From Gordonia humi (GTDB taxonomy: Bacteria > Actinomycetota > Actinomycetes > Mycobacteriales > Mycobacteriaceae): a stretch of 64,000 nt of DNA. The notes beneath the pieces are model-generated. The model ran no database searches. It was not told the origin of the DNA and saw nothing but the letters and a program-made list of their open reading frames with translations. The translations under genes and the position numbers were made by a program. Location: the NCBI RefSeq assembly GCF_014197435.1, contig NZ_JACIFP010000001.1, positions 3,100,001 to 3,164,000 on the forward strand, given 5' to 3'. This document shows, piece after piece, positions 41,501 to 49,735 of this stretch. Numbering within the stretch: the stretch's first letter is position 1; every line of letters begins with the position of its first letter.

Positions 41501-41968
41501 ATGAGCGATTCGACGAGTGTCACAGTGGAACGAGTCATCGACGTACCTGTGAATCAGGTCTTCGACGTGCTCAGCAACCCGATGCGCCATCCGGCGCTCG
41601 ACGGATCGGGGTTCGTCCGATCCGTAGATCACGCCGACCGAATCCACAATGTCGGCGAGGTCTTCACCATGAACATGGCGGGTCCGCACATGGGCGGGGA
41701 GTACAAAACCGACAACCATGTCACCGGGTACGCCAAGGACAAGCTCCTCGCGTGGCAGACGGCGCCCGCGGGCACCGAGCCTCCCGGTTGGGAGTGGGTA
41801 TGGGAGCTCGAGTCGCAGGGCCCTGACAGCACGCTGGTGCGGCACACCTACGAGTGGTCCCGCGTCACAGACAAGGACCTCCTGGACAAGATCAAGTTCC
41901 CGCTGGTGAGCGAGGAACAGTTGGAGGACACACTGTCCCGGCTGGCCGCCGAGGCGGCGACGAACTGA
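41501..41968 (+). CDS. SRPBCC family protein
   Basis: A 155-residue START-like (SRPBCC) protein: VERVIDVPVNQVFDVLSNPMRHPALDGSG at the N-terminus, a central GGEYKTDNHVTGY and DSTLVRHTYEW, and a C-terminal long helix EEQLEDTLSRLAAEA. The fold forms a hydrophobic pocket. No enzymatic signature is visible. It lies between ctpJ and the convergent ergothioneine genes and has no clear partner. Confidence 0.75.
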   Translation: MSDSTSVTVERVIDVPVNQVFDVLSNPMRHPALDGSGFVRSVDHADRIHNVGEVFTMNMAGPHMGGEYKTDNHVTGYAKDKLLAWQTAPAGTEPPGWEWVWELESQGPDSTLVRHTYEWSRVTDKDLLDKIKFPLVSEEQLEDTLSRLAAEAATN

Positions 41969-42105
41969 GCCAGGCTGTCTCCGGCGGCGACACGATCCGC
42001 GCACCGGCAGTGCCGGTGTCTTCATCGACAGCCGTTCTCAGCTCGATGCTGATGCGGGCCGTTACGTGCATCCGGAAAGTGCCTGTCACCGCAGTTCGGC
42101 CATTC

Positions 42106-43029
42106 TTACAGACGGCAGAGTGTCAACTGGAAGTCGCCGGCCGGATCTGTCCACACATCGACCGGCGTGAATCCCGCGGCGGTCACCTCGGCGTCGACCA
42201 TTGACGGGGTGAACTTCACACTGATCTCGGTGAGCAGGTCGCCGCCTGCGGGCAGCCGCCATCGCCGACGTACCGACGGGAATTGCGCGTCGACGGTGCG
42301 GCGTGCGCGGAGCTTCATCTCCACGCGGTGTGCGGCCGGGTTCCAGCAGGCGACGTGGTCGAAGTCGTCGGCGTACAAGCCGACCGCACCGTACCGGGAA
42401 CGCAGTACTTCGACGACGTTGCGGTTGAAGTCCGCGGTGACCCCGGCCTGGTCGTTGTAAGCGGCGGTGAGACGACCGGTGTCCTTGACCAGGTCGGTGC
42501 CGAGCAGGAGGGTGTCGCCGGGGGACAGGGTGTCGGCGAGTCGAGAGAGGAACGCGGCGCGAGCGTGGTCGTCGAAATTGCCGATGGTGCTGCCGAGGAA
42601 CGCCACCAAGCGTCGCCCGGTCGCGGCCGGCAGTGACACGCGTGCGTCGGTGAAGTCGGCTTCCACCGCGGTGATCGTGAGATCCGGGTAGGCAATGGCG
42701 AGGTTCTCCGCCGTCGCCGCCAGCATTTCCGCGCTGACGTCGACGGGCACGTATGTGCTGCCGACGGGCAGGGCGTCCAGCAGTAGCCGGGTCTTAGCGG
42801 AAGTTCCCGAACCGAGTTCGACGAGCGTCGTCGCCGCCGATGCGGCGACGATCCGCCGCCCCGCCGCCTGCAGGATCTCCGTCTCACGGCGCGCCGGATA
42901 GTACTCGGGAAGTCGGGTTATCTCGTCGAAGAGCAGGCTGCCGCGCCTGTCGTACAGGCAGCTGGCCGGCAGAGCCGGCTGGGCGTTCCACAAGCCCCGC
43001 AAGACGGCGTTGCCACTGCCGGTCATCAT
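42106..43029 (-). CDS. egtD: Histidine N-alpha-methyltransferase EgtD
   Basis: A 307-residue methyltransferase that trimethylates histidine to hercynine. Motifs: LYDRRGSLLFDEITRLPEYYPARRE (in parts), the SAM motif LVELGSGTSAKTRLLLDAL, FLGSTIGNFD, and LLLGTDLVKD, all typical for EgtD; the C-terminal KLRARR and EISVKFTP follow. The ATG at 43029 overlaps the egtB stop as ATGA; the longer open frame upstream is antiparallel noise in egtB. It is the last gene of the flavodoxin-small protein-egtB-egtD unit. Confidence 0.9.
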   Translation of the reverse strand: MMTGSGNAVLRGLWNAQPALPASCLYDRRGSLLFDEITRLPEYYPARRETEILQAAGRRIVAASAATTLVELGSGTSAKTRLLLDALPVGSTYVPVDVSAEMLAATAENLAIAYPDLTITAVEADFTDARVSLPAATGRRLVAFLGSTIGNFDDHARAAFLSRLADTLSPGDTLLLGTDLVKDTGRLTAAYNDQAGVTADFNRNVVEVLRSRYGAVGLYADDFDHVACWNPAAHRVEMKLRARRTVDAQFPSVRRRWRLPAGGDLLTEISVKFTPSMVDAEVTAAGFTPVDVWTDPAGDFQLTLCRL

Positions 43030-44297
43030 CGGGCCAGCCTCAGGCCGGAGAACGCCCACCGTGCACGGGCCGGGAAGAAATTGCGGTAGGTGACACGCTC
43101 GTGACCCGGCGGGGTGACGGCGGACGCGCCGCGCAGCACATGCTGATCGCACATGAACTTGCCGTTGTACTCGCCGACCGCCCCGTTCGCGGGAACGAAC
43201 CGGGGGTACGGCAGGTAGGCGCTGGCCGTCCATTCCCACACGTCGCCGATCATCGCCGCGCCTACGCGCCGGGGATGACAACGCTTCGGATCGAGCAATT
43301 CCCCGCGGTCGTCGGCGACGGCGCGCGCGGCCGCCTCCCATTCGAACTCGGTGGGGAGACGCGCACCGGCCCAGCGGGCATAGGCGTCGGCTTCGTAGAA
43401 GGACACGTGGAGTACCGGCTCGTCTGCGACGATCGGTCGACGACCCGACAGGGTGAAGGTGCTCCACCGTCCGGCATCGTCCTGTTGCCAGTACTCGGGC
43501 GCCTCCCAACCGACGTCGACGCGGTGCGCCCACCCGTCCGACAGCCACAATTCGGGCCGCCTGTAGCCGCCGTCGACCACGAACTCCAGCCAGTCCGCAT
43601 TGGTGACCAGTCGGGACGCGACCTCGACGTCGTCGATGAGCACCTGGTGCACCGGGCCTTCGTTGTCGTATGCGAAACCGTCGCCGGGCGCACCGACCTG
43701 GACGATCCCGCCGGGCACCTCACGCCAGGTCGGTGGCGGCGGGGCCGACGTCGGCGGATCGGGCAGGCGATCGATGTACACCGGTCCCGGGGTGAACGGC
43801 ATCGTCGAGAACAGGTGTTTGAGGTCCATCAGGATCAGTTCCTGATGCTGTTGCTCGTGGTGACAGCCTAGCTCCAGGAGACGCAGACCCTCCTCGTCGA
43901 GGGCGCCTGCCTCGAGCGCGGAGTCGATTGCCGCGTCGACGTGGCGGCGATAGTGCGTCACGTCAGTGACGCCGGGGCGGGTGACGAGCCCCCGGCTTGG
44001 CCGCGGATGCCGGTCGCCGACAGCCTCGTAGTAGCTATTGAACAGGTATCGGAAGGTGTCGTCATACACGGCGTACGATGGATCCCTTCGCAGCACGAAC
44101 TCTTCGAAGAACCAGGACACGTGGGCGCGGTGCCATTTGGTCGGGCTTGCGTCGGTCATCGACTGCGGGATCTGGTCTTCCGCCGACAGCGTGTCGGTGA
44201 GCCGGTCGGTGAGTGCACGGACGTGCGCGAATCGTTCGCGGAGTCCGGCGGTGCCGCCCGGCGCTGGGCGCGGGCTCTCGGTGGTCGACGCGGTCAC
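43026..44297 (-). CDS. egtB: EgtB-type sulfoxide synthase
   Basis: A 423-residue protein: N-terminal DinB-like domain with iron ligand motif HX3HXE (HEQQHQE, near residue 150) and an upstream SPTKWHRAHVSWFFEEF, then an FGE-sulfatase domain with GDVWEWTASAYLPYPRF and the C-terminal RNFFPARARWAFSGLRLAR. EgtB joins hercynine to a thiol with O2. No egtA, egtC or egtE is adjacent, so the sulfur donor (gamma-glutamylcysteine or cysteine) is open. The GTG at 44297 overlaps the small gene's stop (GTGA). Confidence 0.9.
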   Translation of the reverse strand: MTASTTESPRPAPGGTAGLRERFAHVRALTDRLTDTLSAEDQIPQSMTDASPTKWHRAHVSWFFEEFVLRRDPSYAVYDDTFRYLFNSYYEAVGDRHPRPSRGLVTRPGVTDVTHYRRHVDAAIDSALEAGALDEEGLRLLELGCHHEQQHQELILMDLKHLFSTMPFTPGPVYIDRLPDPPTSAPPPPTWREVPGGIVQVGAPGDGFAYDNEGPVHQVLIDDVEVASRLVTNADWLEFVVDGGYRRPELWLSDGWAHRVDVGWEAPEYWQQDDAGRWSTFTLSGRRPIVADEPVLHVSFYEADAYARWAGARLPTEFEWEAAARAVADDRGELLDPKRCHPRRVGAAMIGDVWEWTASAYLPYPRFVPANGAVGEYNGKFMCDQHVLRGASAVTPPGHERVTYRNFFPARARWAFSGLRLAR

Positions 44298-44494
44298 CGG
44301 GGAACTCCGGGCTCGCTGCTGTCGGTCCGGGCGGACATCACCCACCGCCCGTCCTGGTCGACCTTCATCTGATAGTCCAGTTCGTGGGAGGGCACCTCGA
44401 TGCTGCTGTGCCAGTCGTAGGCATCCCGCGCGTTGTCGAAGTCCTTCGTATCGATGAACTCGGAGTCGGGCTTGATTGCTAGGTACGTTGCCAT
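44294..44494 (-). CDS. Small protein coupled to EgtB, paralogue of 13555-13761
   Basis: A 66-residue protein of unknown family: MATYLAIKPDSEFIDTKDFD, NARDAYDWHSSIEVPSHELDY, then QMKVDQDGRWVMSARTD. It shares about half its residues with the protein before phosphoketolase, including DAY-W, IEVPSH, Y-M-VDQDG-W. The ATG at 44494 has AGGAGG upstream. Stop and egtB start overlap as GTGA, exactly as in the other copy. The charged/aromatic, beta-alpha-beta-like pattern could be a small fold that binds its partner enzyme; function unknown. Confidence 0.75.
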   Translation of the reverse strand: MATYLAIKPDSEFIDTKDFDNARDAYDWHSSIEVPSHELDYQMKVDQDGRWVMSARTDSSEPGVPR

Positions 44495-44552
44495 CGTCGG
44501 CCTCCTGTGATCGTGTCGGCTATCGATATCGGTGTGTCCGGCGCGTGGCTGG

Positions 44553-45164
44553 TCAGTAGGGCGGATAGGTCCGGTCGGCGAGCTGCGCGGCCAGATGGGT
44601 GGCGTTGCGGGCCGCCGTCGCGGTGGTCGCCGCAGTCGGTTCCGGGGTGGTATCGAGGTCGTTGTAGTCCACGCCCTGCATGGACTCGCCGTTCCAGTAC
44701 GTCCCTCCCTGCGCCGGGATCGTGTACCCGATGTCGTTGAGACCCTGGAAGACATCGGCGATGATCTTGTGTGCGCCGTCCTCGTTACCGACGACGGCGG
44801 CGACCGCCACCTTGCCGACCATCCCCGGTCGGTTGCGGTCATCGGTCGCCGACAGTTCGGCGTCGAGACGCTCGAGGGCTCGCTGCGCGACACTCGACAT
44901 GTGGCCCAGCCACGTGGGCGTGGCGAACACGAGGATGTCGGCGTGGACGAGAGCCCGGCGGATCTCCGGCCATTGGTCGCCGTCGCCCATGTCTGCTTCG
45001 ACGCCTGGCGCGATGTCGTAGTCGACCACCCGGATCGGTGCGGAGACGGTGACGCCGTTCTGGGACAACTGGTCGAGGACCTGACCGGCGAGGAGTTCGG
45101 TGCTCGACTGTGCGGGCGTCGGTTTCAGGCTGCAGGTGAGTGCTACTGCGTGTAGTTCAGTCAT
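44553..45164 (-). CDS. Flavodoxin family / NADPH-dependent FMN reductase-like protein
   Basis: A 203-residue flavodoxin-like protein: AVALTCSLKPTPAQSSTELLA (FMN phosphate loop), VHADILVFATPTWLGHMSSVAQRALERLD (second flavin loop), VAVAAVVGNEDGAHKII. These act as FMN-dependent NAD(P)H reductases, often in redox stress. The ATG at 45164 lies only ~11 bases from a GTTT-N16-GGGTA promoter, so the transcript is nearly leaderless. It is 58 bp upstream of the small protein-egtB-egtD genes and probably heads their operon. Confidence 0.8.
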   Translation of the reverse strand: MTELHAVALTCSLKPTPAQSSTELLAGQVLDQLSQNGVTVSAPIRVVDYDIAPGVEADMGDGDQWPEIRRALVHADILVFATPTWLGHMSSVAQRALERLDAELSATDDRNRPGMVGKVAVAAVVGNEDGAHKIIADVFQGLNDIGYTIPAQGGTYWNGESMQGVDYNDLDTTPEPTAATTATAARNATHLAAQLADRTYPPY

Positions 45165-45174
45165 GCCCGGCGAG

Positions 45175-45199
45175 TACCCGCCTGCAGTTGTCCGCAAAC
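45175..45199 (-). promoter_or_regulatory. Stress-sigma-type promoter for flavodoxin-egtBD operon
   Basis: Minus strand GTTT (45199-45196), 16 bp, GGGTAC (from 45179). Same pattern as at 45776, 13958 and 10371. The expected transcript start is within a few bases of the ATG at 45164. Confidence 0.55.
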
Positions 45200-45270
45200 G
45201 TGACGTTCCGACGTCGAGCGCACCGTCTGCAGCGGCGGAAGACCACCGGCCGCTGGGCGGTGACCGACAT

Positions 45271-45765
45271 TCAGGACAGGTCGTGGAAGGCCTCGACGAA
45301 CAGGACGATAAGCTCAAGCGCCCGCGTCACTGTCTGCGCGATGATCTCGTCGGTAGTGCCCTCGAAGTCGCGGTACTCGGTGTGAATGGCGTCGCCCGCG
45401 ACGATCCCGAGCCAGACGGTGCCGGGGTTGTGCCCCTCCTGGCGTCCGGGTCCGGCTGCGCCGGTGACAGCTACGACCACGTCGGCGCCGAGAAGTTCCG
45501 CGGTCGTGACGGCCATAGTTCGGGCACTGATCTCGGAGATCACCGGGACGTCGGGCACACGGAGGAGCCGGTGCTTCACCGCGGAGACATAGGCGACGAT
45601 GCTGCCGAAGTACCACTCCGACGAGCCCGGCGCCGCACCGAGCGTGCAGGCGATCTGCCCTCCGGTGAGCGATTCGGCAGTGGCGACCGACCGGCCCGTC
45701 GACCGGGCCGCGTCACCGACACGAGCAGCGAGGCGGGCGTGTTCGTCGGTCGAGGGATCTGCCAT
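45271..45765 (-). CDS. CinA C-terminal domain protein (nicotinamide-nucleotide amidase type)
   Basis: A 164-residue protein consisting only of the CinA C-terminal domain: [34 protein letters not shown] (in parts), [39 protein letters not shown]. The SGGxxA-type Ser-Lys pocket corresponds to PncC, which deamidates nicotinamide mononucleotide. The ATG at 45765 is preferred: the HTH-less N-terminal extension to 45906 crosses a promoter. The promoter (GTTT-N16-GGGTAT) ends ~10 bases before it. Confidence 0.85.
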   Translation of the reverse strand: MADPSTDEHARLAARVGDAARSTGRSVATAESLTGGQIACTLGAAPGSSEWYFGSIVAYVSAVKHRLLRVPDVPVISEISARTMAVTTAELLGADVVVAVTGAAGPGRQEGHNPGTVWLGIVAGDAIHTEYRDFEGTTDEIIAQTVTRALELIVLFVEAFHDLS

Positions 45766-45775
45766 CCCTCGCGTA

Positions 45776-45800
45776 TACCCGGCGCACCGGAAGCCGAAAC
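45776..45800 (-). promoter_or_regulatory. Stress-sigma-type promoter for the CinA-like gene
   Basis: Minus strand GTTT (45800-45797), 16 bp, GGGTAT (from 45780), the best match of the set. The start codon at 45765 follows at a distance that predicts a very short or absent leader. Confidence 0.6.
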
Positions 45801-45988
45801 ATGTAAGGCTTACGAACGACGACTTCTCGTGGGAGTACATCGCATAGCGCCTTGTCTCCTCGATGACGACATATTTCGTCGCGTGACGAAAGTGGACGGG
45901 GACCACCTTTCGTCGAGGTGAGACAGGCTCACACTGCTGGGATCTCTGATCCGTCCCGGGATTTCCGGAGGGTTCGTCTCAAGGGAAG

Positions 45989-46330
45989 ATGGATCTCATG
46001 GCAGCAGGAACGAAGCACTACTCGGCGGAGTTGAAGCGTGACGCGGTGACGATGGTGGTGGAGTTGGTGGGTCAGGGTTCGACGGAGTGGGCGGCGATGA
46101 AGAAGACCGCGGACCTGCTCGGTGTGGGCGCAGCCGAAACGGTGCGCCAGTGGGTGCGTAAGGCCCCCGGCGTCGGGGCCGCCTCGGTCTCCTCGGGCGG
46201 CGCTTCGGCCGATACGGCTGAGGAGGTGCGTCGGCTCCGCAAGGAAGTCGCCGAACTCAAACGTGCCAACGGCATCCTGAAGGCGGCATCAGCTTTCTTC
46301 GCGGCCGAGATCGACCGGCCACATCGCTGA
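45989..46330 (+). CDS. IS3 type B transposase OrfA
   Basis: A 113-residue HTH protein: KHYSAELKRDAVTMVVELVGQ, then MKKTADLLGVGAAETVRQWVRKA, a serine/alanine linker, and a coiled-coil AEEVRRLRKEVAELKRANGILKAASAFFAAE typical of IS3-family OrfA (given in parts). Its stop is followed two bases later by the GTG start of orfB. Identical to 58465-58806. Confidence 0.92.
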   Translation: MDLMAAGTKHYSAELKRDAVTMVVELVGQGSTEWAAMKKTADLLGVGAAETVRQWVRKAPGVGAASVSSGGASADTAEEVRRLRKEVAELKRANGILKAASAFFAAEIDRPHR

Positions 46331-46332
46331 TC

Positions 46333-47286
46333 GTGGGGTTCATCGGCGCTCACCAGGGAAACCGGGTGGGCGCCGATGGTCTTGTCTGGGGAGTCGATTC
46401 GATGTGCCAGGTGCTCACCGAGCACGGTATGGCCATCGCCCCGTCCACGTACTACGAGTACCGTCGGCGGAGTCCGTCGGCGCGCATGCGGGCGGATGCT
46501 CGCGTCATCGACGCGATTTTCACCATGCGCCGGCAGCACCCGCTGACCCGCGTCCTGGGCTCACGCAAGACATGGATCATATTGCGCAGCAATGGAATTG
46601 ATGTGGCGCGCTGCACCGTCGAGCGTCTCATGAGTGAGATGGGCTGGCGCGGGGCGTCGAAGAAAAAGTCCCCGCGCACCACGACCCCCAACCCCGAGCA
46701 TCACCGGCCGGCCGACCTGGTCGACCGCCACTTCTACGCGGCCGCACCCAACCGGCTGTGGGTGGCCGACTTCACCTACTGCCGCACCGTCGGCGGCTGG
46801 GCCTACACCGCGTTCGTCACCGACGTCTTCGCCCGCAAGATCGTCGGCTGGAAAGTCGCCGCGGAGATGACCTCCGACCTGGTCACCACCGCTATCGACA
46901 ACGCGATTGACAACCGGAAACGTTGTGGCACAACGGCTTTCGATCATCTGATTCATCACAGCGATGCGGGGTCGCAGTACACGGCTCTCGCGTTCGGGCA
47001 ACGGCTGGCCGCAGCGGGGATCGCCGCCTCGATCGGCAGCATCGGTGACAGCTACGACAACGCGTTAGCCGAATCGGTCAACGCCGACTACAAGAACGAA
47101 CTCGTCGACAACCAGCCCCGATTCCACGGCGTCGCGGAACTGTCACTGGCCACCGCCGAATGGGTCGCGTTCTACAACCGGCAGCGGCCTCACAGCTACT
47201 GCCACGACCTCACCCCCGACCACGCCGAGCGACTCCACTACGATCGGATCGCCACCCTCAATCCGGAGGAGGCACTCACGACCTGA
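46333..47286 (+). CDS. IS3 type B transposase OrfB
   Basis: A 317-residue integrase-fold transposase with the DD35E triad visible: Asp146 in LWVADFTYC, Asp211 in IHHSDAGSQY, and Glu247 in NALAESVNADYK, with exactly 35 residues between the last two. The N-terminal HTH_21 (PSTYYEYRRRSPSARMRADARVIDAI) is present. The full length and intact triad indicate a potentially active element. Confidence 0.93.
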   Translation: MGFIGAHQGNRVGADGLVWGVDSMCQVLTEHGMAIAPSTYYEYRRRSPSARMRADARVIDAIFTMRRQHPLTRVLGSRKTWIILRSNGIDVARCTVERLMSEMGWRGASKKKSPRTTTPNPEHHRPADLVDRHFYAAAPNRLWVADFTYCRTVGGWAYTAFVTDVFARKIVGWKVAAEMTSDLVTTAIDNAIDNRKRCGTTAFDHLIHHSDAGSQYTALAFGQRLAAAGIAASIGSIGDSYDNALAESVNADYKNELVDNQPRFHGVAELSLATAEWVAFYNRQRPHSYCHDLTPDHAERLHYDRIATLNPEEALTT

Positions 47287-47313
47287 GCTCTCCGGAAACA
47301 CCGGGATGGATCA

Positions 47314-47433
47314 CTCACAGGACGGACGCATGCTGGTCTCGCAGGCGCAGGCAATGCAGTGGAGCAGTGGGGCGGTTCAACTTCTGGACAGCCCTCGAGT
47401 AGTGCCCCATAAGGTGGTGTAACTCGGTGGCCG
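47314..47433. repeat. Junction with a remnant of the IS1081-like left end
   Basis: Bases 47398-47430 (AGTAGTGCCCCATAAGGTGG and on) match the left end of the IS1081-like element at 50640 with a few differences, and then break off into the IS256-type end. Nothing else was recognised in 47314-47397. Confidence 0.6.
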
Positions 47434-48904
47434 GGGCGTGTCAGATGGTGTGTGTAAGCGGTGATGTTCAGTCCTGAAAGGAACTCACCTCGTGACCATC
47501 GAAGAGAATGTAGTTGTGGATCAACCTGTTTCGCGTGAAGAACGCCGAGGACGCCAGGCAGCGACCGTCGATCAACTCGTCGCTTCCGGGGCGTTGGACG
47601 GCGTGTTCGCCCAGATCGACGCCGGCCAGCCGATCGCCGGCGAAGACGGCCTCCTCAACGCCTTGTTGAAGGCCACCCTCGAGCGAGGGCTCAACGTCGA
47701 GCTGACCGAGCACCTCGGCTACGAGACTGGTGACGCCGACGCCTCGTCGTTTCCGAACTCGCGCAACGGCTACAGCGCGAAGACGCTGGCGACCGAGGTC
47801 GGCGATGTGGAGATCAGCGTCCCGCGTGATCGGGACGGCACCTTCACGCCGATGCTCGTGCGTAAGGGGCAGCGCCGCCTCGACGGGCTCGACGGGATGA
47901 TCGTGTCCCTGTATGCGGGTGGGATGGCGATCCGAGACATTCAGCATCACCTGATCTCGACGATCGGCACCGACTTGTCGCACGAGACGATTTCGAAGAT
48001 CACCGACGAGGTCTCCGACGAAGTGACCCGGTGGCAGACCCGCGACCTCGACGCCCTGTACCCGGTCATCTACCTGGACGCGATCGTGGTCAAGATCCGT
48101 GACGGCGGGCACGTGATCAACAAGGCCGCGCACATTGCCGTCGGCGTCGACATGGACGGGGTCAAACACGTCCTGGGCATCTGGATCCAGGAGCATGAGG
48201 GTGCCAAGTTCTGGGCTGGGGTCTGCGCCGAGCTCCGCAACCGCGGAGTCGCGGACGTGCTCATCGTGTGCTGTGACGGGCTGACCGGGTTCGCTGAGGC
48301 CGTTGAGGCCACGTGGCCGCAAGCGACGGTCCAAACATGTGTGGTGCACCTGATCCGGGCGTCGATGCGGTTCGTCTCCTACACCGACCGCAAAGCCGTC
48401 GTGCGCCTGTTGAAGCCGATCTATCAGGCCTCGACCGAGCAGGCCGCCGCCGACGCATTAGACGCGTTCGAAGACTCCGACATGGGGCGGAAGTATCCAT
48501 CGGCAGTGAAGTCGTTCCGGGCAGCGTGGGACCGGTTCATCCCGTTCCTGACGTTCCCTCCCGAGTTACGGAAGGTCATCTACACGACCAACGCGATCGA
48601 GTCGTTGAACTTCCAGCTGCGCAAGGTCACGAAGAACCGCGGGCAGTTCCCCAACGACGCCGCAGCAGTGAAGCTGTTGTGGCTGGCCATCTGCAACATC
48701 GAGGACAAACGCGCCCGCGAACGCGCCAAGGAGCGCGGGAAGAACGCCGCTGATCGACGAGCCTCCGGACGCCTCGTCGAGGGTGCGGTCACCACGAACT
48801 GGAAACGCGCTCTCGAACAGTTATCGATGGTCTATCCCGAACGAATCGACCGTCACCTCTAACTCGAACACTAGACCGACTTACACAGAAAACTTGACAG
48901 GCTC
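47434..48904 (+). mobile_element. IS256-family insertion sequence (type 1), complete
   Basis: Ends are imperfect inverted repeats: left GGGCGTGTCAGATGGTGTGT with GTAAGCGGT, right (reverse) GAGCCTGTCAAGTTTTCTGT with GTAAGTCGGT. It encodes one transposase. No clear target duplication: the left flank is a piece of the IS1081-like element, the right flank a truncated IS630-type element, so the surroundings have been rearranged after insertion. The exact ends are uncertain by a few bases. Confidence 0.8.
47492..48862 (+). CDS. IS256-family (mutator type) transposase
   Basis: A 456-residue transposase. ELTEHLGYETGDADASSFPNSRNGY (in parts) is the N-terminal mutator pattern; VIYLDAIVVKIRDGG carries the first Asp, DVLIVCCDGLTGFAEAV the second, and YTTNAIESLNFQLRKVTKNRG follows the Glu region. 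Full length and intact. A ~80-85% similar, truncated relative is at 58849-59960. Confidence 0.92.
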   Translation: MTIEENVVVDQPVSREERRGRQAATVDQLVASGALDGVFAQIDAGQPIAGEDGLLNALLKATLERGLNVELTEHLGYETGDADASSFPNSRNGYSAKTLATEVGDVEISVPRDRDGTFTPMLVRKGQRRLDGLDGMIVSLYAGGMAIRDIQHHLISTIGTDLSHETISKITDEVSDEVTRWQTRDLDALYPVIYLDAIVVKIRDGGHVINKAAHIAVGVDMDGVKHVLGIWIQEHEGAKFWAGVCAELRNRGVADVLIVCCDGLTGFAEAVEATWPQATVQTCVVHLIRASMRFVSYTDRKAVVRLLKPIYQASTEQAAADALDAFEDSDMGRKYPSAVKSFRAAWDRFIPFLTFPPELRKVIYTTNAIESLNFQLRKVTKNRGQFPNDAAAVKLLWLAICNIEDKRARERAKERGKNAADRRASGRLVEGAVTTNWKRALEQLSMVYPERIDRHL

Positions 48905-49400
48905 CGGTGGAGAACTTGAATGTTCCCGATCGCCACGGCTGAACGCCGTACTCACGCCAGGCGCGGGCGACCGTGGCGTTCCCGATTCCGAGGTGCCCGG
49001 CCAGCAGCCGCGAGGACCAATGCGTGACTCCGTACTTTCTCGGTGGCGGCATCAACGTCGCCGACACGACATCGGCGTGATTGAGATACCTTGGGCGACC
49101 GGTCCTTTCAGCGTCGAGCAGACCATCGAGTCCGTCCTGGAGATACCGTGAACGCCACTTGAGGACCGTCGGTACCGACGTCCCGACGGCCTCACTGATT
49201 CGCGTATTAGCCATCCCATCGGCAGCAAGCACGACGATCCGCGCCCGACGCGCCAGACCAGCCGACGTCGTGGTCGACCTCAACAACTGATCGAGCTCGT
49301 CCGCATCACCATCACGCAGTTCCAGGGCCGGGGCTGGAGTATTAGCCATAACCAATTCTCTCAACCCAACAACCCTAAACTAATTAACGACACGCGACAC
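48905..49400 (-). pseudogene. IS630-type element, 5' remnant 1, cut by the IS256-type element
   Basis: The right end GTGTCGCGTGTCGTTAATTA (reverse; flanked by TA at 49401-49402) and the first ~148 codons of the transposase (start ATG at 49349) remain: MANTPAPALELRDGDADELD, the HTH VGTSVPTVLKWRSRYL, and GNATVARAWREYGVQPW. The frame stops at FSTG where the IS256-type element begins; the catalytic part is gone. It is nearly identical to remnant 2 at 60019-60435 and more distant from the complete element at 54705. Confidence 0.85.
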
Positions 49401-49402
49401 TA

Positions 49403-49735
49403 GGCTGGCAAACAACAATCGGCGAGGACGAGTTCTCTCATCTGTTTGAACTCGTCCTAGTTTCAAGCCGATAATATACATTATGTCAACTAAACCTCTG
49501 CGTATTACAGCAGATGAATCAATCGCCTGCCCCGGCATGTGCCCCCTTTGTGCATTGCCCTGACCTACGAAAAGTTCCTCTATGTGGAGCCGCTGGCGTC
49601 GCCTAGGCAGTAAGTCGCGGCCCAGGAGCACCGCAACATCCTCTTCGGACGACGTTTCTGACCTGCGCCTATTGCCTTCAGGTCTCATCTGATGCAACAT
49701 TGATTCATCGGGTGAAACCGGATTTGGAGGTTTCG
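49403..49735. other. Lower-GC region before the recombinase gene, with a large inverted repeat
   Basis: No gene in 333 bases. An 11-bp perfect inverted repeat, AGGACGAGTTC (49425-49435) and GAACTCGTCCT (49448-49458), with a 12-base spacer lies here; it could be a terminator or a recombinase binding site. An AT-rich stretch (AATATACATTATG near 49472-49484) may hold the promoter of the recombinase cassette. Confidence 0.45.

Larger units (their letters stand above)
45947..47313 (+). mobile_element. IS3-family insertion sequence (type B), copy 1
   Basis: A 1,367-bp element. Left end TGATCCGTCCCGGGATTTCC, right end the reverse complement of TGATCCATCCCGGTGTTTCC. It is flanked by the 3-bp direct repeat CTC (45944-45946 and 47314-47316), so it is a simple insertion. 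It encodes OrfA and OrfB on the plus strand. A second copy with identical proteins is inverted at 57482-58848. Confidence 0.93.

Noticed and set aside
47425..48910. CGGTGG on both sides of the IS256-type element as a target duplication
   Set aside because: The left CGGTGG belongs to the remnant of the IS1081-like end and the right one to the IS630 gene; they do not sit at equal distance from the ends, so the match is probably chance.
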